Positions 1-6,228 of a stretch of DNA of 8,984 nt are shown in pieces. Numbering within the stretch: the stretch's first letter is position 1; every line of letters starts with the position of its first letter. The position numbers were made by a program, and so were the translations under genes. Location of the stretch: NCBI GenBank assembly GCA_000998185.1, contig LCCW01000030.1, forward strand, positions 1 through 8,984. Reading direction: 5' to 3'. The notes under the pieces are model-generated. The model did no database searches and was not told the origin of the DNA. It saw only the letters and a list, made by a program, of their open reading frames with translations. Origin of the DNA: Candidatus Kuenenbacteria bacterium GW2011_GWA2_42_15 (lineage in GTDB: Bacteria > Patescibacteriota > Patescibacteriia > UBA2196 > GWA2-42-15).

Positions 1-128
1 ACCTTAGGACGATTATAGTTATCGCCGGCGTTCATCAGCGCTTGGCTTCAAGGCTTGCACCTCTCTGCTTAACGTTCTGACACTGGCCAGGCATCAGCCC
101 CTATACATAGTCTTACGACTTTAGCAGG

Positions 129-159
<31 letters not shown>

Positions 160-1236
160 ATCTTTAACTGCGTCCCGATGTCCCATATTTAAAAAATATA
201 AGAAATCGGGAAGGGCATATTCCGAAGTTACGCCCGTTATTTTGCCGAGTTCCTGAATAAGGGTTATCTCGTTCACCTTAGGCTTCTCGCCTCACCCACC
301 TGAGTCGGTTTACGGTACGGTTGCACATATACTTAACAACGCATCTTTTCCCGGCACCCTGTTACTGGAAATTCGCTCTACCCGGAGGCTTTGCTTCTTC
401 ATCCCGACTTTCGTCGGCATAAACATATATAGCCAAAATATGCTCCCAGCTTCAAAATGCGTCAATGCGAGGATAATATCTGTACAGGGCAGGAATATTA
501 ACCTGCTCTTCCATCCCTTGCGCCCTTTCGGACGCAAAGTTAGGATCGCCTAACCCTGGGCCGATTAACGTTGCCCAGGAAACCTTGGATTTTCGGTGGG
601 CCGGTTTCCAACCGGCCTTTTTGCTACTCATGCCAACATTCTTACTTCTATATCCTCCCCCGTTCCTCACGGAAACGACTTCAACGGATATAGAACACTC
701 CTCTACCGCCCCGACATAAAATCGGGACCCTTAGTTTCGGTACTACGTTTTAGCCCCGGTAAATTTTCGGCGCAGAAATTCTTGACTAGTGAGCTATTAC
801 GCTTTCTTTAAAGGATGGCTGCTTCTAAGCCAACCTCCTAGTTGTATAAAAAAATCCACTGCCTTTCACACTTAACGTAGATTTGGGGACCTTAACTTAA
901 GATTTGGGCTGTTCCCCTTTAGACCAACGAAGCTTAGCCCCCGTAGTCTGACTGCCTTTTTAAACACCCAGTATTCGGAGTTTGATAGAAAGGGATATGG
1001 CGAACCACTCCACTTCCTTCCAGTGCTCTACCCCTGGGTGCGAACAAAAGACGCTAGCCCATAAGCTATTTCGAGGAGAACCAGCTATTACCAAGCTCGA
1101 TTGGAATTTCACCCCTAACCACGGCTCATCCCCCAGTGTTGCACGGCTGGTGGGTACGGACCTCCTCCTGATTTTACTCAGGGTTCATCCTGTCCATGGC
1201 TAGCTCGCCTGGTTTCGGGTCTTGTACATGCTACCT

Positions 1237-1288
1237 TACCATTTTAATATTATTAGCTTAAAGGTCAAGCCAATAATATTAAAAGGTA
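1237..1288 (-). other. Hairpin insertion in 23S rRNA domain II
   Basis: A perfect 13-bp AT stem (1242-1254 with 1272-1284) is extended outward by TACC/GGTA across one bulged base and inward by GCTT/AAGC. It sits between conserved blocks equivalent to E. coli about 640-670 (minus-strand AAGTCTTAACTGGGCG and GACCCGAAACC), where E. coli has only a few nucleotides. It is part of the rRNA gene, not a separate gene. Whether it is cleaved or kept as an expansion segment is unknown. Confidence 0.75.
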
Positions 1289-1394
1289 TACGCCCAGTTA
1301 AGACTTGGTTTCCCTTTGCCTTCTCCCGCAATGCGGGGTTAAACAAGTAACATACACAAACTCGTTGGCTCATTCTTCAATAGGCACACGGTCA

Positions 1395-1543
1395 CACTTC
1401 GCTTCGCTCCGTGTTCCAATTTTTAATTTCCAATTTTTAATTTTTAAATAATTTTTAAATTCCAATGTTTAAAAATTTAAAATTTAGATTTATTTTAAAA
1501 TTTAAAATTAAAAATCGTTCAGAACGCAAAGTGAAGCGAAATG
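1395..1543 (-). other. Helix 25 expansion in 23S rRNA (IVS-like)
   Basis: At the position of E. coli helix 25 an 11-bp stem (plus 1395-1405 with 1533-1543; the single mismatch becomes G-U in the RNA) encloses 127 nt. A further 6-bp stem follows (1411-1416 with 1522-1527). The interior is AT-rich and built from repeated units: CCAATTTTTAATTT occurs twice in tandem (1415-1428 and from 1429), followed by TTTAAAATTTAAAATT-type tracts. Helix 25 is a classical site of 23S intervening sequences, for example in Salmonella. Part of the interior (1488-1509) is identical over 22 nt to a stretch inside queA (4956-4977). Confidence 0.8.
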
Positions 1544-2042
1544 CTCCCATTCTATGTCAGCATGTGGTTTCAGATACTATTTCATCCCCCTCACCGGGGT
1601 GCTTTTAACCTTTCCCTCATGGTACTAGTTCACTATCGATCGCCAAAAATATTTAGCCTTGGATCATAGTCGACCCGGCTTCAAGCAAGATTTCACGTGT
1701 CTCGCTTTACTCAAGAACAATCGCTGATTAGGATTATTGTTTTCACCGACAGGACTATCACCTTCTTTGGTTGCCGCTTTCCAGTGGCATTTGGCTAACA
1801 ACAATCTTTGTAACTAATCCTTTATTTCGCAAGAAACAAAAACGCAATTGCCTTACAACCCTCAAATCAGCAACGGCCTGCGCCTTTATCATCGGTTTGA
1901 CGAGATATAATTAAACATCGCGCCGCCCCAACAAACACTGAAAAGAGTTTGGGCTGTTCCCCGTTCGTTCGCCACTACTAGGAGAATCTCTATTGATTTA
2001 TTTTCCACCGCCTACTGAGATGTTTCACTTCAGCGGGTATGC

Positions 2043-2206
2043 CTCGTGTCTCGCTACCGCTCGCCACAGAGAATTTTTAATTCTTAATTTTAATTTCTAA
2101 ACCAATTACTTTTTAAGCATAGTTTAAAAATTATAACATTAAAAATTGTTTAAAAATTTAAAATTAAAAATTCATATCCTTGTGCCGAACATTAGTGAGA
2201 CACGAG
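2043..2206 (-). other. Helix 9 expansion in 23S rRNA (IVS-like)
   Basis: Where E. coli helix 9 has a short hairpin, this gene has a perfect 10-bp stem (CTCGTGTCTC, plus 2043-2052, against GAGACACGAG, 2197-2206) enclosing 144 nt. Inside, a second perfect 12-bp AT-rich stem (2071-2082 with 2162-2173) closes a loop made almost only of A and T runs. Helix 9 is a known site of intervening sequences in 23S rRNA of some alphaproteobacteria, where RNase III removes the insert and leaves a split 23S. Whether this one is excised cannot be seen here. The conserved 23S sequence on both sides is intact. Confidence 0.8.
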
Positions 2207-2351
2207 AACATTGTTTTACAATGCTGGGTTTCCCCATTCGGAAATCCCCGGATCAAAGCTTGCTTATCAGCTCCCCGAGGCTTATCGCAGATTGCTACGC
2301 CCTTCTTCGCTTTTTGGTGTCTAGGCATCCACCACACGCCTTAAATTACGG

Positions 2352-2376
2352 ATTCCTAACAATTTATATTAGGAAT
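2352..2376 (-). other. Hairpin at the 23S 5' boundary
   Basis: ATTCCTAA (2352-2359) and TTAGGAAT (2369-2376) form a perfect 8-bp stem with a 9-nt loop, at the predicted mature 5' end of 23S rRNA. It could take part in processing of the precursor. This role is inferred from position only. Confidence 0.4.
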
Positions 2377-2460
2377 TAAAAAATAAACTGACATTAATTG
2401 CAATTTTTCCTCTCACCTCCCGATTATTTATATTTTAAGCTTCTTTCCTAATCAATCCAC

Positions 2461-2515
2461 TTTTCAGGGCCTGCCCCGCTAAGGCCCCTACGGACGCGGG
2501 GATTGTCCCTTAAAA
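2461..2515 (-). other. GC-rich hairpin in the 23S leader
   Basis: An imperfect hairpin: core CCCCGC (2474-2479) with GCGGGG (2496-2501), an outer AGGG/CCCT stem (2466-2469 with 2507-2510) and TTTT/AAAA (2461-2464 with 2512-2515). It is much richer in GC than its surroundings and lies in the transcribed leader about 110 nt before mature 23S. It may be a processing site or a dispersed repeat; nothing in it matches a tRNA. Confidence 0.45.
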
Positions 2516-2585
2516 CTGAACTGATTTCCATTCTTGTTGATCTTTTTTGAACTTATTTAACTTTATCAACTCTTCTCTAGATAAC

Positions 2586-2608
2586 AAAAAACCGCTTGTT
2601 CTAAGCGG
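2586..2608 (-). terminator. Intrinsic terminator inside the 23S leader (attenuator candidate)
   Basis: On the minus strand CCGCTT-AGAAC-AAGCGG (plus 2592-2608) is followed directly by six T (2586-2591), a standard Rho-independent terminator. It lies about 140 nt after the predicted start of the 23S transcript and about 230 nt before mature 23S, so it would stop rRNA synthesis unless overridden. A competing partner for its left arm lies upstream at 2642-2650. Confidence 0.75.
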
Positions 2609-2650
2609 CGAAGAACTAAAACAGCACAGTTTAAAGCCTAACCGCTTAGA
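2600..2650 (-). promoter_or_regulatory. Antiterminator pairing in the 23S leader
   Basis: In the minus-strand RNA UCUAAGCGG (plus 2642-2650) is fully complementary to CCGCUUAGA (2600-2608) over 9 bp. The second segment is also the left arm of the terminator at 2586-2608, so the two hairpins exclude each other, as in classical attenuators. The first segment overlaps the last codons of a possible 13-codon leader peptide. A weakly boxA-like TGCTGTTTTA lies between the two arms (about 2617-2626). Complementarity is seen; regulatory function is inferred. Confidence 0.5.
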
Positions 2651-2679
2651 TATTTGGTTAATAACATTATCCTTTGCAT
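2638..2679 (-). CDS. Possible 13-aa leader peptide before 23S rRNA
   Basis: An ATG at 2679 opens the frame MQRIMLLTKYLSG, ending at TAG (2640-2638). A Shine-Dalgarno-like AAGGA (2685-2689) lies 5 nt before the ATG. The last codons overlap the antiterminator arm at 2642-2650, so a ribosome at the stop codon would mask that arm and let the terminator form. There is no run of one amino acid, although three of thirteen codons are Leu (TTA, TTA, CTA). An internal ATG in the same frame at 2667 is an alternative start. In AT-rich DNA such a short frame may arise by chance; the case rests on its position relative to the hairpins. Confidence 0.35.
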   Translation of the reverse strand: MQRIMLLTKYLSG

Positions 2680-2753
2680 ATTATTCCTTATTTTAACTGC
2701 ACTATTTTAGCCAATTTAAGCTAAAAGTATAAAAATTATTGACTACCTTAATT

Positions 2754-2781
2754 ATTATATCAAAAACTGGATATCTGTCAA
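2754..2781 (-). promoter_or_regulatory. Consensus promoter for 23S rRNA
   Basis: The minus strand has TTGACA (plus 2776-2781), a 16-nt spacer and TATAAT (plus 2754-2759), both hexamers exact consensus. The expected start is near 2747. The transcript would hold a 7-bp hairpin (2705-2711 with 2720-2726), the possible leader peptide, the attenuator hairpins and then 23S rRNA. No other strong promoter lies between this point and the 23S gene. Confidence 0.8.
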
Positions 2782-2901
2782 TCCACACCTTATCCACTCT
2801 GTTCACTCCCTAAGCATTCCAAAAAAGACTTAAATAAGCTAAACTTAAAATAGAAATAAACTCCTTAATTTTACATTTTGATTTTTGATTTTTTAATTAA
2901 C

Positions 2902-3477
2902 ATGATTTCCTACCTCAAGGGCATAATTCTTTCCAAAAACAGCAAGGCCGTCACGGTCCTGGTGAATAATCTTGGCTACCAGGTTTTAATTCCCCAAACA
3001 CTCCTCACTAAAATCGTCATCGGCGATGAGATCGAATTATTCACCCATCTCCGCCACAACGAAGACGCTATGAGTCTTTTTGGTTTTAGCCGCCGGGAAG
3101 AGCTGCAATTTTTTGAACTTTTAATCACTATCTCTGGCGTCGGCCCCAAAACCGCTCTGAGCGTGATTGAGGTTGCCAAACTGTCTGATATTAAAAAAGC
3201 CATTCTCCGCGACGACCCGTCAATTCTTTACAAAGTTTCCGGCGTAGGCAAAAAAACCGCCGAGAGAATTGTCGTGGAACTTAAAAACAAACTTGACGCC
3301 CTGCCGACCAACGAAAAAGAAATCAACCTGTCCGATACTGACACAGAAACTTTTGATGCGCTTTTGTCTCTGGGTTACGGCGAACGCGATGTCCGCGAGG
3401 CCGTCAGAAAAATCCCCGCCGACCTTGAGCGCATGGAAGACAAAATCAAATCCGCATTAAAGTATCTGGGCAAATAA
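2902..3477 (+). CDS. ruvA: Holliday junction branch migration protein RuvA
   Basis: RuvA binds four-way DNA junctions as a tetramer and loads the RuvB motor onto them for branch migration in recombination and repair. The 191-aa product has the family's usual length and order: an N-terminal OB-fold starting MISYLKG (about 1-63); two helix-hairpin-helix motifs, ISGVGPKTA (77-85) and VSGVGKKTAERI (112-123), which grip the DNA backbone; an acidic linker (about 135-150); and a C-terminal three-helix domain with LLSLGYGERDVREAV (154-168), which contacts RuvB. The ATG at 2902 is chosen because RuvA begins M-I-x-Y-L; an in-frame start 24 nt upstream would add residues from an AT-rich repeat-like tract. 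No Shine-Dalgarno is visible. The gene is divergent from 23S rRNA and convergent with the operon holding ruvB, an unusual arrangement because ruvA and ruvB are normally adjacent. Confidence 0.97.
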   Translation: MISYLKGIILSKNSKAVTVLVNNLGYQVLIPQTLLTKIVIGDEIELFTHLRHNEDAMSLFGFSRREELQFFELLITISGVGPKTALSVIEVAKLSDIKKAILRDDPSILYKVSGVGKKTAERIVVELKNKLDALPTNEKEINLSDTDTETFDALLSLGYGERDVREAVRKIPADLERMEDKIKSALKYLGK

Positions 3478-3502
3478 AAACCTCGCCGCTAACTCGGTAG
3501 CG
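3476..3502. terminator. Weak terminator-like hairpin between convergent genes
   Basis: CGCTA (3487-3491) and TAGCG (3498-3502) form a 5-bp stem between the ends of ruvA and the convergent 120-aa gene. On the minus strand five T (3480-3476) follow six bases after the stem; on the plus strand a T4 run (3509-3512) follows seven bases after it. Neither is ideal, so this is a weak call. Confidence 0.3.
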
Positions 3503-3512
3503 AAACCGTTTT

Positions 3513-3875
3513 CTAAATATTATCTGCGCTCGTTGCGTAATCATAATCTACAGCCAGCCACTTCTGGCTGTTTTCGGTTTCAAAGATGCACCATCTGCTC
3601 CCCTTAAAAGCGAGACGGCGTATCACCTTCTGGCTTCGCGGGTCTGTTCTGGCAGAGCCGGCATATTTTAATTCCGCCTTAATCACTATGGGATCGCATA
3701 ATGCAATTCTGTAATATGCCCCTCTGCGCAACTTTAAACGGGAACAAAATATTGCGCATTGCCCCTCTTGGGGCTCGGGTAATACAAAATTTGATACCGC
3801 CATAGCCAATAATTTGGAAGGCTTGCTATGTATGAGATTCCCCAACATGGAATAAACATACCGTTGTTGATCCAT
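3513..3875 (-). CDS. Hypothetical protein, 120 aa
   Basis: I do not recognise this protein. It looks like a real gene because a strong Shine-Dalgarno, AGGAGG (plus 3884-3889), lies 8 nt before the ATG, better than that of any other gene here except the aminopeptidase. The product is soluble by appearance, with no membrane helix and no signal peptide. It has four Cys (40, 44, 60, 96), of which C40-x3-C44 could be a half metal site, a basic patch KLRRGAYYR (48-56), and an aromatic C-terminal part (KGSRWCIFETENSQKWLAVDYDY, split here only by position 91-113). It converges on ruvA with a 35-nt gap. The terminator at 3994-4018 separates it from queA, so it should be transcribed alone, from a promoter I cannot place with confidence. 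Confidence 0.6.
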   Translation of the reverse strand: MDQQRYVYSMLGNLIHSKPSKLLAMAVSNFVLPEPQEGQCAIFCSRLKLRRGAYYRIALCDPIVIKAELKYAGSARTDPRSQKVIRRLAFKGSRWCIFETENSQKWLAVDYDYATSADNI

Positions 3876-3993
3876 TGGTCAATCCTCCTTTTCGGATTCG
3901 GGTTCAATGCCTTTGATTTTTTGAGTAAAAATTATTTCTTTTTATTTGCCCTTATCTTACCCCCCCAAAAAAAAAGAAAAGCCAACCCCAAAT

Positions 3994-4018
3994 AAAAAAA
4001 CGACACCTCAAGATGTCG
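3994..4018 (-). terminator. Intrinsic terminator of the M18-ruvB-queA operon
   Basis: On the minus strand CGACATC-TTGA-GGTGTCG (plus 4001-4018), a 7-bp stem with one T-G wobble, is followed directly by seven T (plus 3994-4000). It is the only clear terminator found downstream of the minus-strand genes starting at 8759, about 205 nt after the queA stop. Confidence 0.85.
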
Positions 4019-4058
4019 CCTTCTTTCTAATTTTCATTAAAGAATTATTTTACCAGCG

Positions 4059-4078
4059 CCACCCCTTAACCCCCTCCT
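4059..4078 (+). repeat. GC-rich dispersed repeat, copy A
   Basis: The core CCACCCCTTAACCCCCTCCT matches, with small differences, the complement of 7314-7349. The sequence to the right (up to about 4100) is GC-rich but diverged. Elements of the form CCACCCC-TAACCCCCTC-CTT are familiar to me as short dispersed repeats in many uncultured bacteria; that is recollection, not a search. Confidence 0.5.
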
Positions 4079-4223
4079 CAACTGAAGCGGGGACAAAGCT
4101 GCCCACCACTCTTCAATTAATCTAATTGACTTGGCGAGTTAATAATTGGAGCTTGATGCTTAAAATTTATTTTGTGCTTGGAATCTGGGATTTTAGAGTT
4201 AAAATACTTTGCCTTTTGCCTTT

Positions 4224-5282
4224 TCACTTTATCAACATCCCATCCCCAAAACTATAAAACCGATATTTCTTTTTAATCGCCTGCCTGTAAACTTCCAGAA
4301 TAAACTCCCTGCCGGTCAAAGCCGCAACCAGCATCAAAAGCGTAGATTTTGGCAAGTGAAAATTGGTCACAATCCCGTCCACAAATTTAAAGTTGTATCC
4401 CGGATAAATAAAAATATTTACTTCCTTCTCTCTCGCTTTTAAACAAACCTTGCTGACCTCGCTTAACTTACTGGATTCACCTGCCTCACTCGTCATCGCC
4501 TCCAGCACCCGGCAACTTGTTGTTCCAACCGCGATAATCCGTCGCCCTGCTTTTTTGTAATCATTGAGCCGTTTGGCTGTTTCTTTATCTATAATCGCAA
4601 ATTCAGCATGCATCTTATGCTCTTCAATATTGTCCGTCTTCACTGGCAAAAATGTTCCCTGCCCCACATGCAATGTGACAAACTCCATTGCCACCCCTTT
4701 CTTTCTCAACTTGCTCATTAGTTCTTTCGTAAAATGGAAACCAGCTGTCGGTGCCGCCACTGACCCATCCGCGCGCGCGTAAATTGTCTGATAATTATTT
4801 CTAATTATTTTTGAATCTTTTGTTTTGATATACGGCGGTAACGGCGTCTCACCGTATTTCTCCAGCCACTCCCTGAATTTCCTGCCCCTCAAATTAAATT
4901 TAATTAAATAATTACCATCAGGCATTCTTTTTAAAATTTGCGCTTGAAGCTTTGAATTTATTTTAAAATTTAAAATTTGAAATTTAAAATTCTTACCAAG
5001 CTTCTTCCCCATCACTTCCCAATTCCCGTTCTTCATTTCCCGCAGTAAAAAAATCTCGCCCTTGCCACCATCAAATTTTATTCTCGCCGGGAACACCCGG
5101 CTGTCATTAAATACCAAAACATCATTTTCGTCCAAATATTTATCCAGATTATAAAAATAATCATGTTTTAATTTCTTTGTTTTTCGGCCAACAACCAACA
5201 ACCGCGAGTGATCCCGCGGTTTTACCTGTTTTTGCGCTATTAAATTCTTTGGCAAATTGTAATCAAATAATGTTAGTTTCAT
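4224..5282 (-). CDS. queA: S-adenosylmethionine:tRNA ribosyltransferase-isomerase QueA
   Basis: QueA transfers and isomerises the ribosyl group of S-adenosylmethionine onto 7-aminomethyl-7-deazaguanine at tRNA position 34, giving epoxyqueuosine, the penultimate step of queuosine synthesis; it acts in the cytoplasm. Family blocks in order: LFDYNLPKNLIAQ (5-17), RDHSRLLVV (23-31), LVFNDSRVFPARI (56-68), TPLPPYI (146-152), YQTIYA (164-169), GSVAAPTAGFHFT (173-185), TLHVGQGTF (203-211), EHKMHAEF (221-228), VGTTSCRVLEAM (252-263), GIVTNFHLPKSTLLMLVAAL (303-322) and YSFGDGML (343-350). The length of 352 aa is normal. The ATG at 5282 is chosen because QueA begins M-K-L-x-x-F-D-Y; an upstream start would add 39 residues encoded by AT-rich repeats. 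No Shine-Dalgarno is evident. Residues 99-116 (FKFQILNFKINSKLQAQI) are encoded by an AT-rich repeat and do not look like family sequence. It is last in the operon. Confidence 0.96.
   Translation of the reverse strand: MKLTLFDYNLPKNLIAQKQVKPRDHSRLLVVGRKTKKLKHDYFYNLDKYLDENDVLVFNDSRVFPARIKFDGGKGEIFLLREMKNGNWEVMGKKLGKNFKFQILNFKINSKLQAQILKRMPDGNYLIKFNLRGRKFREWLEKYGETPLPPYIKTKDSKIIRNNYQTIYARADGSVAAPTAGFHFTKELMSKLRKKGVAMEFVTLHVGQGTFLPVKTDNIEEHKMHAEFAIIDKETAKRLNDYKKAGRRIIAVGTTSCRVLEAMTSEAGESSKLSEVSKVCLKAREKEVNIFIYPGYNFKFVDGIVTNFHLPKSTLLMLVAALTGREFILEVYRQAIKKKYRFYSFGDGMLIK
4932..4995. repeat. AT-rich repeat inside queA
   Basis: TTTAAAATTTAAAATTTGAAAT-like runs occur inside an otherwise conserved coding region, encoding about residues 97-117 of QueA. 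A 22-nt stretch (4956-4977) is identical to 1488-1509 in the 23S helix 25 insertion. The repeat keeps the reading frame and contains no stop codon in the queA frame. Confidence 0.7.
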
Positions 5283-5315
5283 TTTCTTAATTTTATCCGA
5301 GTGGATGCTCTCCAT

Positions 5316-5381
5316 CCTTAATCTTAAATCTAAAATCTGCAATCTAAAATATTCAATCTTAAATCTTAAATTAAAAATTCT
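5316..5381. repeat. AT-rich repeat between the PH-domain gene and queA
   Basis: Degenerate tandem units of AATCTAAAATC type (5327-5337, 5341-5350) and AATCTTAAATCTTAAATT fill the gap between the PH-domain gene and queA. The repeat supplies the PH gene's stop codon (5371-5373) and its last two or three codons. The same unit recurs at 6229-6264. Confidence 0.7.
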
Positions 5382-5967
5382 TCTGCGTCTTTTCCTCATT
5401 CGCCATTTCTCCGGCCTCCATCTTTTCCAGTTCCGCGAATTGCTTCTTATTAAATTCCACCAGCCGGATCAATTCTCTAGCCACATGATTCGGGCTTGGC
5501 ACTTGTTTAAATTTTATCACCTGTTGCTCGCCCGCGGTTTGAATGTGAATCTCGCCGTAATTGACAAGTGTGGCAAAAAATCCCTTCTGTTCCGCCACCA
5601 CATCCTGAATCCGAAACAATTTATACTCGGCCACCGTCCGGTTAAAAAGTCCTTTTTGCTCCACCCCAATCACCCGGTAATTCGTCACTATCCACACATC
5701 CAGATAATAATCCAAAAAAGCGTAATAAAACAGCATCCACCAAAATAAATAAAAAACGAAGACTAATAATCGTAAGAATATCGCCATCGCCTCACCGGTA
5801 AAAACCTGAAATGGTTCGGCCCTGATTATCAAATAAGCCGCCAAGGGCAATATGCCAATCAGCAAAAATCCGGCGATTATCACGCCCAAAACAAAACCGT
5901 GCCGATGTAAAACAAAAATTGGTTTTTCATCCGCTTCCTTGTGCGGCAAATACTTTAAACTAAACAT
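5371..5967 (-). CDS. Membrane-anchored bacterial PH-domain protein (YdbS/YdbT-like)
   Basis: The product (198 aa from the ATG at 5967) has two membrane helices, about residues 25-49 (GVIIAGFLLIGILPLAAYLII) and 63-90 (LRLLVFVFYLFWWMLFYYAF), then a bacterial PH-like domain of the DUF304/bPH_2 type. The latter is marked by DVWIVTNYRVIGVEQKGLF, EYKLFRIQDVVAEQKGFF and NYGEIHIQTAG. It ends in a charged, Glu/Lys-rich tail. Such proteins sit in the membrane with the PH domain in the cytoplasm; their exact role is unknown. A TTG at 5982, directly after the TGA of the upstream gene and in the same frame, is another possible start and would add five residues. No Shine-Dalgarno is seen, so translation is probably coupled to the upstream gene. 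The stop codon lies in an AT-rich repeat. Confidence 0.85.
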   Translation of the reverse strand: MFSLKYLPHKEADEKPIFVLHRHGFVLGVIIAGFLLIGILPLAAYLIIRAEPFQVFTGEAMAIFLRLLVFVFYLFWWMLFYYAFLDYYLDVWIVTNYRVIGVEQKGLFNRTVAEYKLFRIQDVVAEQKGFFATLVNYGEIHIQTAGEQQVIKFKQVPSPNHVARELIRLVEFNKKQFAELEKMEAGEMANEEKTQKNF

Positions 5968-5982
5968 AAAAAACGCGCCCAA

Positions 5983-6207
5983 TCAAAATATAATAATCTG
6001 CTGGCTCCAGTCTACGGTTATGATGTAAAAATATGAACTGATAATAATCGCCATCGCCACCAGCACATAAATAAATAGAGCCGCGACATTCATCACACTG
6101 GCCACACCAAATTTCAACGCGTGATAAACCAAAAACAGCGAAAAAACAGCGAAAAACCCCGCCGCTATCAAATATAAAATTAAAATAATAAAAATGGGTA
6201 TCTGCAT
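5983..6207 (-). CDS. Small two-helix membrane protein, 74 aa
   Basis: The frame beginning MQIPIFIILILYLI encodes two strongly hydrophobic segments (about residues 3-28 and 36-60) joined by a short loop YHALKFGVASVMN. I know of no named family for it. The ATG at 6207 is preferred: an upstream ATG at 6249 would add 14 residues encoded by the AT-rich repeat at 6224-6264. GGAG lies 15 nt upstream, farther than usual. It sits between ruvB and the PH-domain gene and ends in TGA just before that gene, in the same frame, so the two may act together at the membrane. That partnership is inferred from position only. Confidence 0.7.
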   Translation of the reverse strand: MQIPIFIILILYLIAAGFFAVFSLFLVYHALKFGVASVMNVAALFIYVLVAMAIIISSYFYIITVDWSQQIIIF

Positions 6208-6228
6208 TTTTAAAAATTTAATCTCCAA

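Larger units (their letters stand above)
3876..4223. other. Intergenic region between the 120-aa gene and queA
   Basis: I see no gene in these 348 bases. From right to left it holds the AT-rich 3' flank of queA with a TTAAAATTTATTTT tract (about 4160-4173), a GC-rich dispersed repeat (about 4059-4100), the operon terminator (3994-4018), a homopolymer pair C7-A9 (3960-3975, read as T9-G7 on the minus strand), and the leader and ribosome binding site of the 120-aa gene. Confidence 0.7.

Noticed and set aside
310..1203. Open frames of 71-75 codons in the first 1.2 kb
   Set aside because: They lie wholly inside conserved 23S rRNA and are chance frames.
1237..2206. Self-splicing intron or homing endonuclease in the 23S inserts
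   Set aside because: The inserts are 52-144 nt, AT-rich and simple hairpins, too small for a group I or II core and with no long frame.
2457..2540. 27-codon minus-strand frame in the 23S leader (MEISSVLRDNPRV...)
   Set aside because: No good ribosome binding site, and most of it is the GC-rich hairpin, so coding is unlikely.
2380..2878. tRNA genes or 16S sequence upstream of 23S
   Set aside because: No cloverleaf, no T-arm GGTTCGA pattern and no 16S 3' end (CCTCCTTTCT) in a suitable place. The GC-rich hairpin at 2461-2515 does not fold as a tRNA.
5983..5985. Alternative genetic code with TGA as glycine (code 25)
   Set aside because: RuvA, RuvB, QueA and the aminopeptidase have many glycines and no internal TGA, and QueA ends with TGA at its family-typical C-terminus.
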